A stretch of DNA of 64,000 bases from Myxococcales bacterium (GCA_020633315.1 JACKDV010000001.1:682001-746000), one strand, 5' to 3'. Counted from the stretch's first letter, positions 8,494 to 18,098 are shown. Numbers and translations are program-made. Notes: generated by a model from the letters alone, not told the origin.

Positions 8494-9816
8494 GTGGCAG
8501 GCGAGGAACCACAGGCGGGCGGATCCCGCTCGGGCACGCCCCGGCCCCCGCAGACCATGCTGGGGGTGCTGCGACGCTTCGGGCGGCTGTGGGGCTTCCT
8601 CGCCTTCGCGGTGCTGGTGCTGGTGCTGTTCCGCGGCATCGTGCTGCCCTTCGTGTTCGCGATGCTGCTGGCCTACCTGCTGGCCCCGATCATCGCGCGC
8701 ATGCAGCCCAAGATCGGGCGGGTGCTGGCGATCATCGTGGTCTACCTGGCCATCCTGGGGATCCTGGGGGGAACCACCGCCTTCCTCGTCCCCGCCGTGT
8801 TCCAGGACCTGGCCAAGCTGCGCGAGACCCTGCCCACCGCGGCGGCCAAGCTCAACGAGGAGTACCTGCCGCGCGCCTCGGCGTGGGTGGAGGAGACCTT
8901 CGGTGACTTCATGGCCGAGGACGAGGCCACGGTGCCGCCCACCACCGAGGTCGTGGCCGAGCCGCTCGCCGACGGCTCGTGGCGCTTCGATCTCGAGGGG
9001 GTGCGGCTGCACGCCGAGCGTCAGTCCGACGGGAGCTGGCTGCTGGGGCCGCCGGTGGAGCCCGAGTCCGACGACCTCGGCGACGACCTGCGGGACCTCA
9101 TCGCCAGCCACGGCACCGAGCTCACCGCGGGCCTGGCCCCCGCGCTGCAGAAGTTCCTGGCCGGGGTGTTCGGCTTCCTCACCAGCTTCGTGATCACCTT
9201 CATGATCGCGGCCTTCGTGCTGGTCGACGTGGGGCGGGTCAACCGCTTCATCCGCTCGCTGGTGCCCCGTGAGTACCGCGGCGAGTTCGAGGAGCTGTGG
9301 AAGAGCATGGACCGCGGCCTGGGCGGGGTGATCCGGGGCCAGCTGCTCATCTGCCTGGTCAACGGCGCGCTCACCTTCCTGGGCCTGGTGATCTTCGGGA
9401 TCAAGTACAGCTTCCTGCTCGCCCTGCTCGCGGGGGCCTTCAGCCTGATCCCCGTGTTCGGCACCATCGTCTCGTCGATCCCCATCGTGATGATCGCCCT
9501 GGTGTCCTCCGACGGTGGCCCCAGCGTCGCGCCGGCGCTCGCGATCCTGGCCTGGATCGCGGGCATCCACCTGCTCGAGGCCAACGTCCTCAACCCCAAG
9601 ATCATCGGCGACTCCGCCCACATCCACCCGGTGCTCGTGATCTTCGCGCTGCTGGCCGGCGAGCACGTCTACGGCCTCACGGGCGCGCTGCTGGCCATCC
9701 CGGTGATGAGCCTGGTGCAGGCGACCTTCATCCACGCTCGGCGCCACTCTACCGTCTTCGCCCACGAGGACGACGGGCTCGAGCCCGAGCCCGACCACGA
9801 TCCAGGGGACCCATGA
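8494..9816 (+). CDS. AI-2E family transporter (PerM/YdiK-type permease)
   Basis: 440 residues. The typical pattern is present: two or three N-terminal helices (about 30-105), a soluble central region here carrying an acidic insert (about 140-200), then a C-terminal cluster of helices with the family-typical VRGQL/IRGQLLI region (IRGQLLICLVNG), FGIKYSFLLALLAG and IPVFGTIVSSIP. Family members move diverse small solutes or ions; the AI-2 label should not be taken as its substrate. GTG start 8494 is preceded by GAGGAGG at a good distance. Its stop overlaps the polA start as ATGA. Confidence 0.85.
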   Translation: MAGEEPQAGGSRSGTPRPPQTMLGVLRRFGRLWGFLAFAVLVLVLFRGIVLPFVFAMLLAYLLAPIIARMQPKIGRVLAIIVVYLAILGILGGTTAFLVPAVFQDLAKLRETLPTAAAKLNEEYLPRASAWVEETFGDFMAEDEATVPPTTEVVAEPLADGSWRFDLEGVRLHAERQSDGSWLLGPPVEPESDDLGDDLRDLIASHGTELTAGLAPALQKFLAGVFGFLTSFVITFMIAAFVLVDVGRVNRFIRSLVPREYRGEFEELWKSMDRGLGGVIRGQLLICLVNGALTFLGLVIFGIKYSFLLALLAGAFSLIPVFGTIVSSIPIVMIALVSSDGGPSVAPALAILAWIAGIHLLEANVLNPKIIGDSAHIHPVLVIFALLAGEHVYGLTGALLAIPVMSLVQATFIHARRHSTVFAHEDDGLEPEPDHDPGDP

Positions 9817-12632
9817 GCGAGACCCCCCAAAAGCCCCCCGGCGGCCCGGGGTCGCTGTTCCTGTTCGACGCCTACAACTTCGTGTTCCGGGCCTACCACG
9901 CGCTGCCCATGCTCAACGCGCCCGACGGCACGCCGGTCAACGCGGTGCACGGCTTCGTGCGCATGGTGCAGGCGGTGCGGCGCGACTTCGTGCCCGAGTC
10001 GCTGGCCGCGGTGTTCGACGCGGGCGGCGACGGGGGGCGACGCGAGCTGTTGCCCCAGTACAAGGCCAACCGCCCGCCCGCGCCCGAGGACCTGGCCCCG
10101 CAGTTTCCCCTGGTGCGCAAGGCCGTGGACGCGCTGGGGATCCATCGCATCGAGCACCCGGGCTACGAGGCGGACGACGTGATCGCGGCCTACGCCGTGG
10201 CGGCCCAGGCCGCGGGCATGCGGGTGATCATCGTCTCGAGCGACAAGGACCTGATGCAGCTGTGCGACGCGGGTGACGAGGGGCGCCCGCCGATCTACCT
10301 GTTCGACACCATGAAGGACCGGCTGGTGGGGCCGCCCGAGGTGGAGACCAAGTTCGGGGTGGGGCCCCAGCGCCTGGGCGACCTGCTGGCGCTCACCGGC
10401 GACAGCTCGGACAACGTGCCGGGGGTGCCGGGCATCGGCCCCAAGACCGCGGCCGCGTTGCTGGACGAGTACGGCGATCTCGAGGGGGTGCTGAGCCGCG
10501 CCGCCGAGATCAAGCAGAAGAAGCGACGGGAGCGGCTCCTCGAGCACGCCGAGGACGCCCGGACCTCGCGCAAGATCGTCGCGTTGCACGCGGAGATCGA
10601 GCTGCCCGTGCCGCTGGCCGAGCTGCGCGACGGGGCGCCCGACGACGCGGCCCTGCAGGCGTTCTTCGAGCCGCTGGGCTTCAAGCTGGTGCTGCGCGAG
10701 ATGGGAGCCGCCTCGGCCGCTCGCCGGGCCCGTACCCCCGGCGACGACGAGGAGCTCGGCGCGGTGGAGCTGCAGCCGGTGTCCGGCTTCACCCCCGCGG
10801 GCGAGCACCACCGCCTGATGCTGGCCGGCGACGACGAGGCGTGGCGCGAGTACGTGGCCGCGCTGCCGCAGGCCGAGGCGCTGGCCGTGCACCTGGCCCT
10901 CGAGGGCAGCGACACCCTCGAGGCCGAGATCGTGGGCATCGCCCTGGCCGCGCAGGGCCTGGAGGGCGTGCTGGCGCAGCCGGTGTACCTGCCGATCGGG
11001 CATCGCCAGGGCGATCTGGTGGAGGGGCACCAGCGCGAGCGTGAGGAGGTGCTCGACGCCCTGCGCCCGGTGCTGACGGCCGAGACCCCGCCCAAGGTGA
11101 TGGTCGACGGCAAGCGCCAGTCGCTGGCGCTGCGCCGGGCGGGGATCGATCCGCAGGGGATCCGCATCGATCCCATGCTGGTCTCCTACGTGCTGGATCC
11201 CGCCCGCAGCTCGCACGCCCTCGATGCCCTGGGCAGGGACGTGCTGGGCCACGCCCCCAAGGAGGCCGACAAGGTGCTGGGCAAGGGGCGCAAGGCGGTG
11301 CCGCTGACCGAGCTGGCCTACGCCCCCGCCGCGGCCTGGCTGTGCGATCAGGTCGATCTGGTGCGGGCGCTCGGCCAGGCCCTTGGCGAGCAGCTCCAGG
11401 GGGCGGGGGACGCCCTGCGCAAGCTCTACGAGCAGCTCGAGCGGCCGCTGGCGCGGGTGCTGGTCAAGCTCGAGGAGCGGGGCGTGGTGCTCGATCCCGA
11501 GGTGCTCGCCCAGCAGGGCAAGGAGCTCGCCCAGGAGATCGCGACGATCCAGGCGCGGGTGGACGGCGAGGCTGGGCACGCGGTGAACATCGACTCGCCG
11601 ATCCAGCTGCAGGAGCTGCTGTTCGAGGAGCGGGGCCTGCCGCGCGGGCGCAAGACCAAGACCGGCTACAGCACCGACGCGCGGGTGCTCGAGGAGCTGT
11701 CGCTGCTCGATCCCATCGTCAAGGACATCCTCGCCTACCGCAGCCTCACCAAGCTCAAGGGCACCTACCTCGACGTCTTCCCCACGCTGATCAACGCGCG
11801 CACTGGTCGGCTGCACACCAGCTTCCACCAGGCGGTGGCGGCCACGGGGCGGCTGTCGAGCTCCGACCCCAACCTGCAGAACATCCCCATCCGCACCGCG
11901 GAGGGCCGGCGGATCCGCGAGGCCTTCGTGGCCGGGCCCGGCAAGCAGCTCGTGGCGCTCGACTACTCGCAGATCGAGCTGCGGGTGCTCGCCCACATGA
12001 GCGGCGACCCCAACCTCAGCTCGGCGTTCATCGACGGGGTGGACGTGCACCGCCGCACCGCAGCCGAGGTGTTCGGGGTGTCCGAGGACGAGGTGAGCGA
12101 CGAGCAGCGGCGGATCGCCAAGGCGGTCAACTTCGGGGTGATCTACGGCCAGACCGCCTTCGGCCTCGCCCAGCAGCTCGGCATCCCCCGCGGCAAGGCG
12201 GGCAGCTACATCCGCGCCTACTTCGAGAAGATTCCCGGGGTGGACCGCTACATGAGCGAGCTCATCGCCATGGCCAAGGCACGGGGCTACGCCGAGACGA
12301 TCCTGGGCCGCAAGCGAAGGATCCCCGAGCTGGCCCGCAAGGGGGCCGCGCGGCAGCACGGCGAGCGGATGGCCCGCAACACCCCCATCCAGGGCAGCGC
12401 CGCCGACATCCTCAAGCTGGCCATGATCGCGGTCGAGGACGCGCTGGCCGAGGTGCCGTGGGCCCAGATGCTGCTCACCGTGCACGACGAGCTCATCTTC
12501 GAGTGCGACGACGAGCGCGTGGACGACCTGGTGAAGCTGGCCCGCCCGCTGATGGAGGGGGCCTTCGCGCTGCGCGTGCCGCTGCGGGTGGACGCGGGCC
12601 ACGGCCACACCTGGGCGCAGTGCAAGGGCTGA
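9813..12632 (+). CDS. polA: DNA polymerase I
   Basis: 939 residues. A complete 5'-3' exonuclease domain (about 10-300) begins LFLFDAYNFVFRAYHA and includes GYEADD and a GVPGIGPKTA helix-hairpin-helix. A central 3'-5' exonuclease-like domain (about 330-525) and a full polymerase domain follow, with motif A LDYSQIELRV near 717, motif B RRIAKAVNFGVIYG near 765 and motif C VHDE at 890-893. The central domain appears to have lost all four metal-binding carboxylates; for example WLCDQVDL at 509-516 stands where YxxxD is expected. It probably does repair and Okazaki-fragment processing without proofreading. ATG start overlaps the permease stop. Confidence 0.96.
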   Translation: MSETPQKPPGGPGSLFLFDAYNFVFRAYHALPMLNAPDGTPVNAVHGFVRMVQAVRRDFVPESLAAVFDAGGDGGRRELLPQYKANRPPAPEDLAPQFPLVRKAVDALGIHRIEHPGYEADDVIAAYAVAAQAAGMRVIIVSSDKDLMQLCDAGDEGRPPIYLFDTMKDRLVGPPEVETKFGVGPQRLGDLLALTGDSSDNVPGVPGIGPKTAAALLDEYGDLEGVLSRAAEIKQKKRRERLLEHAEDARTSRKIVALHAEIELPVPLAELRDGAPDDAALQAFFEPLGFKLVLREMGAASAARRARTPGDDEELGAVELQPVSGFTPAGEHHRLMLAGDDEAWREYVAALPQAEALAVHLALEGSDTLEAEIVGIALAAQGLEGVLAQPVYLPIGHRQGDLVEGHQREREEVLDALRPVLTAETPPKVMVDGKRQSLALRRAGIDPQGIRIDPMLVSYVLDPARSSHALDALGRDVLGHAPKEADKVLGKGRKAVPLTELAYAPAAAWLCDQVDLVRALGQALGEQLQGAGDALRKLYEQLERPLARVLVKLEERGVVLDPEVLAQQGKELAQEIATIQARVDGEAGHAVNIDSPIQLQELLFEERGLPRGRKTKTGYSTDARVLEELSLLDPIVKDILAYRSLTKLKGTYLDVFPTLINARTGRLHTSFHQAVAATGRLSSSDPNLQNIPIRTAEGRRIREAFVAGPGKQLVALDYSQIELRVLAHMSGDPNLSSAFIDGVDVHRRTAAEVFGVSEDEVSDEQRRIAKAVNFGVIYGQTAFGLAQQLGIPRGKAGSYIRAYFEKIPGVDRYMSELIAMAKARGYAETILGRKRRIPELARKGAARQHGERMARNTPIQGSAADILKLAMIAVEDALAEVPWAQMLLTVHDELIFECDDERVDDLVKLARPLMEGAFALRVPLRVDAGHGHTWAQCKG

Positions 12633-12636
12633 GGCG

Positions 12637-13908
12637 GTGAGCGAGATCGGACGACTGCCGGTCGACGAGCCGAGCGCGGTGCGCAAGCTGAGCGCGGCCC
12701 CGGTGCCCGCGGCCATCGTCGACGTGGCGCGGCACCTCCAGGACCACGGCCACGTGGCGGTGCTGGTGGGCGGGGCGGTGCGCGACGTGCTGCTGGACCT
12801 GCCCGCGAGCGACTGGGACCTGGCCAGCTCGGCCACGCCCGAGGAGGTGATGGCGCTGTTCCGCCGCACGATTCCCACCGGGGTGCAGCACGGCACGGTC
12901 ACGGTGATGGTGCGCGACGCGGGCGAGGTCCACCCGGTGGAGATCACCACCTTCCGCGGCGAGGGCGACTACCGGGACGGACGGCGCCCCGAGTCGGTCC
13001 GCTTCCTGCGGCACCTGGTGGAGGATCTGGCGCGGCGCGACTTCACGATCAACGCCTTCGCCTGGGATCCGGTGGCGCGGCGCTTCTCGGATCCCTTCGA
13101 TGGCCTGGGCGATCTGGCGGCGGGCTTGGTGCGGGCGGTGGGCGTGCCCCTGCAGCGCTTTCGGGAGGACGGGCTGAGGACCATGCGGGCGGTCCGCTTC
13201 TGCGCCACGCGGAACCTGCGGCTCGAGCCCGCCACCGAGGCGGCGATCCCCGAGGCGCTCGACGTGCTGGCCAAGGTGAGCCGCGAGCGAGTGCACGTGG
13301 AGCTGGTGAAGCTGCTGAGCAGCGAGCGGCCCTCGCTCGGGCTGCTCCCCATGTGGCGCACGGGGATCTGGCCCCACGCCCTGGTGCCGCTGCCCCGCGA
13401 CGAGGACTACGAGCAGGCGATCGCGGCGGTGGACGGGATGGGCCGTGATCCCACCGCTCGGCTGGCACGCCTGCTGTGGCCGCTGGGGGGCGGCGAGGGC
13501 TCGGCGGAGCGCATCGAGGCGTGCGTGGAGGCGCTGCGGCCGAGCCGGGCCGAGCGGGCGATGGTGCTGCTGCTGACGGGGGAGGCCACGCGGGCGCTGC
13601 AAGACGCCCGGACTCCGGTGGAGCTGCGGCGCGCGGCGTCGAGGGTGGGGCGCGAGCACCTGGCGGCCGCGCTCGACGTGCTGGGGGCGGACGCGGCGAA
13701 GCGAGCCGCGCTGCACGATGCGATCGAGGAGGCCGCGCTGACGGTGGGCGAGCTGGCGATCAAGGGCCGCGACCTCATCGCCGAGGGCGTGGTGAGCAAG
13801 GGCCGAGCGGTGGGCGAGCGCCTGGCTGCGCTGCTCGACGACGTGCTGGTGGACCCCGGGCTCAACACCCGCGAGGGGCTGCTGGCTCGGGCGCGTCAGC
13901 TCGGCTGA
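12637..13908 (+). CDS. cca: CCA-adding tRNA nucleotidyltransferase
   Basis: 423 residues, class II nucleotidyltransferase fold. Visible motifs are GGAVRDVLL (about 45-53), the metal-binding SDWDLAS (about 58-64), RRDFTINAFAW (about 132-142) and the ERxxR-type RFREDGLRTMRAVRFCA (about 170-186), followed by a helical tRNA-binding C-terminal half. It adds or repairs 3' CCA. That fits locally: tRNA-Gln and tRNA-Leu in this window lack an encoded CCA. GTG start lies four bases after the polA stop with GAGGCG just upstream. The 3' end overlaps the convergent membrane-protein gene by 13 bases. A poly(A) polymerase role cannot be excluded. Confidence 0.92.
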   Translation: MSEIGRLPVDEPSAVRKLSAAPVPAAIVDVARHLQDHGHVAVLVGGAVRDVLLDLPASDWDLASSATPEEVMALFRRTIPTGVQHGTVTVMVRDAGEVHPVEITTFRGEGDYRDGRRPESVRFLRHLVEDLARRDFTINAFAWDPVARRFSDPFDGLGDLAAGLVRAVGVPLQRFREDGLRTMRAVRFCATRNLRLEPATEAAIPEALDVLAKVSRERVHVELVKLLSSERPSLGLLPMWRTGIWPHALVPLPRDEDYEQAIAAVDGMGRDPTARLARLLWPLGGGEGSAERIEACVEALRPSRAERAMVLLLTGEATRALQDARTPVELRRAASRVGREHLAAALDVLGADAAKRAALHDAIEEAALTVGELAIKGRDLIAEGVVSKGRAVGERLAALLDDVLVDPGLNTREGLLARARQLG

Positions 13909-14714
13909 TCAGGCACCGTCGCCGTGGAGCCGCGGCGCAGCTCCTGCAGCTCCACGTCGCCCTTGTCGATCTCGAGCAGCCGCGGGCGCCCCACCAGCAC
14001 CAGCCAGTGAGCGACCGTCGCCACGATCTCCTCGATCTGGTAGCGCTTGTAGAGCTGGGCGCGGACCATGCAGAACAACGACGCGATCACCAGCCCGGCG
14101 CTGAGGAGGATGGGGGTGATCGGCGAGCCCTCGGCGGGCAGGCGGAGCCACACCGGGAACGCCCACAGCAGCAGGGCGGTGGCGATGCCGTCGTAGCTCG
14201 CGGCCAGGATCCAGTAGCGCTTGAGCAGGGTGAAGGACTCGGAGAGCTCGGGGAAGCTCCGCACGTGGGCCCACATGCGCGTGTAGGCCTGCACGTAGGC
14301 GGCACGGCTGCCGGCATCGACGTCGTAGCCGAACAGGCGCTTGAAGGCGGCCTTGCTCTGAGCGTCCTCGGCTCCGCGGAAGTGCTCCTCGAGGGCCCGG
14401 GCGAAGACGTCGTAGCTGCTCGTGGTCTGGCCGAGGCGCTCTCGAATGCGCTGCAGGCGATCCCGCAGGGGCCGGCCGATGGAGAAGCAGACCAGGCCGA
14501 TCACGTAGGAGCCCAGCACCAGGCCGAACAGCACCGCGCCCGAGGTCTCGTCGTCGGGCCCGGTGCCGATGAGCGGCAGGAAGGTGTCGGGGAACGCCAC
14601 CATGGCCGCCCCGATCCCCACCGCGCCCGAGATGAAGAACGACAGGTCGAAGATGTCGAGGATGTCGACGATCTTCTCTCCGATCTTGGAGGCGGCCTGG
14701 CCCAGCTCGGACAC
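13896..14714 (-). CDS. Integral membrane protein of unknown function
   Basis: 272 residues with four predicted membrane helices in two pairs: FFISGAVGIGAAMVAF (about 26-41) and SGAVLFGLVLGSYVIGLVCFS (about 58-78), then, after a roughly 90-residue cytosolic helical region, YDGIATALLLWAFPVWL and ITPILLSAGLVIASLFCMV. A soluble tail follows. No family is recognised. It begins MSELGQAASKIGEK. A strong hairpin upstream separates it from the PDZ lipoprotein gene, so it is probably transcribed alone. Its stop lies within the end of cca. Confidence 0.75.
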   Translation of the reverse strand: MSELGQAASKIGEKIVDILDIFDLSFFISGAVGIGAAMVAFPDTFLPLIGTGPDDETSGAVLFGLVLGSYVIGLVCFSIGRPLRDRLQRIRERLGQTTSSYDVFARALEEHFRGAEDAQSKAAFKRLFGYDVDAGSRAAYVQAYTRMWAHVRSFPELSESFTLLKRYWILAASYDGIATALLLWAFPVWLRLPAEGSPITPILLSAGLVIASLFCMVRAQLYKRYQIEEIVATVAHWLVLVGRPRLLEIDKGDVELQELRRGSTATVPDQPS

Positions 14715-14735
14715 GGGTGGATCCTACCAGCGTCT

Positions 14736-14764
14736 GGCCGCGGCGCCCCCGGAGCGCCGCGGCC
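14736..14764 (-). terminator. Terminator after the PDZ lipoprotein gene
   Basis: Perfect 11-bp stem GGCCGCGGCGC/GCGCCGCGGCC with a 7-base loop, 12 bases past the lipoprotein stop and 21 bases before the next start on the same strand. There is no T-run. Confidence 0.6.
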
Positions 14765-14776
14765 CGCAAGGGCCAC

Positions 14777-15511
14777 CTACTGGCGGGCGTAGTCGAGCCA
14801 CACGATCGACCCGCGACGCTCCACCGCGAGCTGGAGGGTGGTCTGGTCGTGGAGGGCCGAGAAGGCCGCGTTCACCTCGGTCGCGTTGCTCAGGGGCATG
14901 CCGTTGGCCGACACCATCAGGTCGCCGTCCTCCAGCCCGAGGGCCGCCGCCAGCGTCCCCGCGGTGACGTCGTGCAGCACGAAGCCGGCTCCGGTCACGT
15001 CGGGGGCGAGCCACGCTCCGTCGCAATCGAGGGTGTCGGGCTCGGCCAGCAGGTGGAGCCACAGCGAGGTGGCGACCAGGGTCGTCCCGCTGGTGGGGTC
15101 GGTCGAGACGTCGGTGGGGACGAACCAGTTGGGGTCGCAGCTCGGGGGGGCCAGCCCGGCCTCGTCGCCGCCGTCGCACTGGTCGCCCGAGCAGTCGTAG
15201 GCCCACACCTTCACGCTCTTGCACTCGTAGTAGTTGTTGCAGAAGCCCTGGCAGGTGGCCTCGAGCTCGGCCGCGTTGGCGGCACAGTCGCGGTAGACGA
15301 ACTGTCGACCCAGGAACTGGGCCACGCCGTTGGCCCCGTAGGTCTGCTCGGTCACGGTGTAGGTGCACTCGTAGGCGGTCTTGCTCTGGTCGTCGCAGCG
15401 CTCGCAGAAGGCCTCGACCTGCTCCTCGCAGGTCATGCAGCCGGCATCGAGCAGCGGGCTCATCAGGCCGACGATGGTCAGAGCGCGGAGGATCCTCTTG
15501 GTGATGTTCAT
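14777..15511 (-). CDS. Cys-rich lipoprotein with C-terminal PDZ-like domain
   Basis: 244 residues. The signal peptide ends in a lipobox-like LLDAGC (Cys25), so it is probably membrane-anchored outside the cytoplasm. The middle part (about 28-130) holds many paired cysteines. The last 90 residues resemble a PDZ domain, with GAGFVLHDVTAGTLAAALGL, then LEDGDLMVSANGMPL, then a beta-rich end. PDZ modules of this kind bind C-terminal peptides or sit in secretion systems, but no partner is encoded nearby. ATG start with GGACACC just upstream is modest support. The function is unknown. Confidence 0.75.
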   Translation of the reverse strand: MNITKRILRALTIVGLMSPLLDAGCMTCEEQVEAFCERCDDQSKTAYECTYTVTEQTYGANGVAQFLGRQFVYRDCAANAAELEATCQGFCNNYYECKSVKVWAYDCSGDQCDGGDEAGLAPPSCDPNWFVPTDVSTDPTSGTTLVATSLWLHLLAEPDTLDCDGAWLAPDVTGAGFVLHDVTAGTLAAALGLEDGDLMVSANGMPLSNATEVNAAFSALHDQTTLQLAVERRGSIVWLDYARQ

Positions 15512-15618
15512 GGGGGTGTCCTTGGTGGGGCGGCTCGTCGCTCGCTCCGCCCACGACCCCTTCGTTCCCCCCGGGCGCCCGGTGGATCACCCGGAGGGAG
15601 GATTTCGACGCGCGCCGC

Positions 15619-17268
15619 TCAGCGGCCGTGCAGGTGGGGGGCCTGCACGATCCTCGCGTCGAGGACCACGTAGCCCCGCTCGGAGCGGTCCTCGAGCAGC
15701 CGGACCGGGCGGAGCTCCACCAGCTCGAGGCGCTCGCCGAAGCGCTCGACCACGGCGTGCAGGCGCAGCAGCAGGGTGGCCAGGTCGGCAACGCTGGGAT
15801 CGGTGGCGCGGCGCAGCGCGGGCACGGGCATGCGCCCGAGGATGGCGTGGGCGTGCAGGCGCGCGTCCTCGGGGGTGAGGGGGCAGGGGACGAGCACGGG
15901 CTCGACGGGCGCGAGCTGCCCCACGCTGCGGCCGAACAGCGCGGTGCCGCCGTCGGGCAGGCGGACGGCGCCGATGTGCAGGTCGAGGCCGGCGTCGACC
16001 ATCTCGGCCACGAGCACGCCGTCGAGGCGGGCGGTGGGAGCGTGGCGCTCCATCGCGTCGACCACCGCGGCGTAGGCCCGCCGCACGGCGGCCGCGGTGG
16101 GCAGCGACAGCTGCAGGGCCCCGATCTCGGAGCGGCGGCGCAGGTCGGGGCTGAGGGCCTTGAGCGCCACCGGGAAGCCGATGCGATCGGCGAAGCCGGC
16201 CGCGCCGCTGGCCGAGGTGGCGACCGCCTGGCGGGTGACCTCGATGCCGAAGCCGCGCAGCACCACCTTGCTCTCGTGATCGCTGAGCACCTCGCCGGCC
16301 GAGGCCAGCACCTGCTCGGCGCGCTCCATGCCCTCCTCGTCGGGGGGCGGGGGCGGATCGAAGGGGGGCCGCAGCCCGGCCCGCGCCGCGTCCACCCGCA
16401 AGAGCGCCCGCTGGGCGAGGAAGGCCGCGGTGGCGTGGTCGGTGGCCAGGTCGTCGCGGGCCCGCTCCATGCCCACGATTGCACCGGTCATGGGCAGGGC
16501 CCGGCGTGCCTGCTGCCAGATGCCGGGGTCGGGGGGCTCGGCCTGCCCGGGGATCACGGTGCCCCGCAGGCCCTTGAGCACCGAGGCGATGACGCGAGGG
16601 CTGGGGAACACGGGGCCGGTCCAGCGCTCGAGGGCGTGGGCCGCCAGCGCGGGGGCGAGGTCGGGGTGCGCCGGCTCGTCCACCGGGGGCGCGGGCACGC
16701 CCAGGGGCACGAGCACGTGGTCCTTGCCGCGCGCCACGGCCCAGCGCGCCCAGGTCTCGTCGAGCACCGGGGCGGGGACGTAGCCGGCGGCAGGCCGACG
16801 GCGGCCGCCCTTGCGATCGAGCAGCCGCCACCACCACGCCGGGGTGGGGGCCACGGCCAGGCGGGCGCCGCCCAGCGCTCGCAGCAGGCCCTCGAGCTCG
16901 CCGGGCTCCGCAGCGCAGCACAGCACCGCGCCGTCGCCCGAGCGCAGCCGCGCCCGCGGGCCGAGCAGCGCCATCCCCTCGCGCTCGCGCAGCGCCGGGA
17001 GCTGCGAGGCGTCGGCGTCGGCGGTGAGCACCACCAGCGGCACCGGTCGCTCGTGCAGCGCCTTGACCACGGTCACCGGCACCCGGTGCAGGATGAGCAC
17101 CTTGGGCTCGCGCCGCCGCAGCTCGGCGGCCACGCTGCGGTCGGGCACCACCCGCGCCAGCTCCGAGGGCCAGCCGCAGGCAGGCAGCGCCGCCTCGCTC
17201 GCCAGCACGTCGCCCGGCTCGGGATCGAGCAGGGCGTCGAGCGCCAGGTCGAGGGGCTCGCCCTTCAT
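15619..17268 (-). CDS. Divergent ATP-grasp / NDP-forming acyl-CoA-synthetase-like protein
   Basis: 549 residues from ATG 17268. The N-terminal half resembles the Rossmann/CoA-ligase segments of NDP-forming acyl-CoA synthetases, with PVFPSPRVIASVLKGL near 220-235. The C-terminal half (about 325-549) resembles the ATP-grasp_5 domain, with SDHESKVVLRGFGIEV, then GFPVALKALSPDL containing Lys370. The usual HKSDxGGV is replaced by RRRSEIGAL (377-385), so catalysis is doubtful or altered. The start overlaps the upstream gene's stop by four bases, so the two are translationally coupled. It could be a regulatory paralogue rather than an enzyme. Confidence 0.7.
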   Translation of the reverse strand: MKGEPLDLALDALLDPEPGDVLASEAALPACGWPSELARVVPDRSVAAELRRREPKVLILHRVPVTVVKALHERPVPLVVLTADADASQLPALREREGMALLGPRARLRSGDGAVLCCAAEPGELEGLLRALGGARLAVAPTPAWWWRLLDRKGGRRRPAAGYVPAPVLDETWARWAVARGKDHVLVPLGVPAPPVDEPAHPDLAPALAAHALERWTGPVFPSPRVIASVLKGLRGTVIPGQAEPPDPGIWQQARRALPMTGAIVGMERARDDLATDHATAAFLAQRALLRVDAARAGLRPPFDPPPPPDEEGMERAEQVLASAGEVLSDHESKVVLRGFGIEVTRQAVATSASGAAGFADRIGFPVALKALSPDLRRRSEIGALQLSLPTAAAVRRAYAAVVDAMERHAPTARLDGVLVAEMVDAGLDLHIGAVRLPDGGTALFGRSVGQLAPVEPVLVPCPLTPEDARLHAHAILGRMPVPALRRATDPSVADLATLLLRLHAVVERFGERLELVELRPVRLLEDRSERGYVVLDARIVQAPHLHGR

Positions 17269-18098
17269 CCCCGCGACGGGGCCCACGGGCTGTCGAGGAC
17301 CGCCTCCAGGGCAGCGACGGCCGGACCCGGGAACACCCAGTCGGCCGCCCGCCAGCTCGGATCGAGCCCGGTGCCGTCGCCGGGCAGCACCACCAGGCGC
17401 ACCGAGCTGGGGCGCTCGACGAGCTCGGAGGGCACCGGATCGGGCGACATCCACAGCACGGTGCCGCCGGGGCGGATGGCGTCCTTGGCCGAGGTGGCCG
17501 GCTCCGCGCCCAGCCGGCCCAGTGCGGCCAGGGTGTCGGAGTCGGGGGCAGAGCTGGCGTGCCAGCGCAGCGGCGTGCCGCCCAGGCCGAACACGGGGGG
17601 CTGCTTGTCGTCGGGCTGCACCACGGTGCTCACCCAGGCGGGCTGCGGCACCTCGTCCACGTCGGACTGGTACTCGGCCTCGAGCGCCTCGGGCAGCGCG
17701 TGCCAGGGCAGGGTGCCCGCCACCACGGCGGTGATCGAGTCGGCCCCGCCCCAGGCCGGGCGCCGCGTGGTCAGCCAGCGCGGCACGGCGGGACCGCTGG
17801 GCAGCTCGTTGGAGACGGCCAGCCCCTCCTCGGTCCACGGCACCAGCACGTGCACCGGGTTGAGCTGCTGGAAGAGGGTCTGCAGGCCCTTGGGACCGCC
17901 GAACACCAGCACGTCGGCCCCAAAGCGACCCGCGGCGGCGGCGATGCCCTTGTCGAGCGCTCCCGCGTCGCCGGGGCAGACCGCGGTGATGGTGGCACCG
18001 CGCTCGCTGCCGATGTCACGGGCGCGACAGAGCGCGACGGCGCTCCCGGGGTGGAGCCCGGCCGGCGTGCGTTGCAGGTAGACCAGGATGTGCGCCAT
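17265..18098 (-). CDS. Conserved protein with nucleotide-binding-like N-terminus, coupled to the ATP-grasp gene
   Basis: 277 residues from ATG 18098. It begins MAHILVYLQRTPAGLHPGSA and continues with alternating beta/alpha stretches (ITAVCPGDAGAL, ADVLVFGGPKGLQTLF, VHVLVPWTEEG). This weakly recalls the N-terminal domain of electron-transfer-flavoprotein alpha subunits; no FAD-binding C-terminal motif is seen, so I do not assign that function. The C-terminal half has no recognised motif. It lies 16 bases after the DUF507 gene and overlaps the ATP-grasp gene start (ATGA), so the three form a likely operon. Confidence 0.65.
   Translation of the reverse strand: MAHILVYLQRTPAGLHPGSAVALCRARDIGSERGATITAVCPGDAGALDKGIAAAAGRFGADVLVFGGPKGLQTLFQQLNPVHVLVPWTEEGLAVSNELPSGPAVPRWLTTRRPAWGGADSITAVVAGTLPWHALPEALEAEYQSDVDEVPQPAWVSTVVQPDDKQPPVFGLGGTPLRWHASSAPDSDTLAALGRLGAEPATSAKDAIRPGGTVLWMSPDPVPSELVERPSSVRLVVLPGDGTGLDPSWRAADWVFPGPAVAALEAVLDSPWAPSRG

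Noticed and set aside
6940..12950. Two long minus-strand frames opposite lapB, the permease and polA
   Set aside because: Their sequences are His/Gln/Arg/Gly-rich shadows; the plus strand encodes conserved motifs over the whole span.
17265..18098. Electron-transfer flavoprotein alpha subunit
   Set aside because: Only the N-terminal beta-alpha pattern is reminiscent; the FAD-binding C-terminal motif and a beta-subunit gene are absent.
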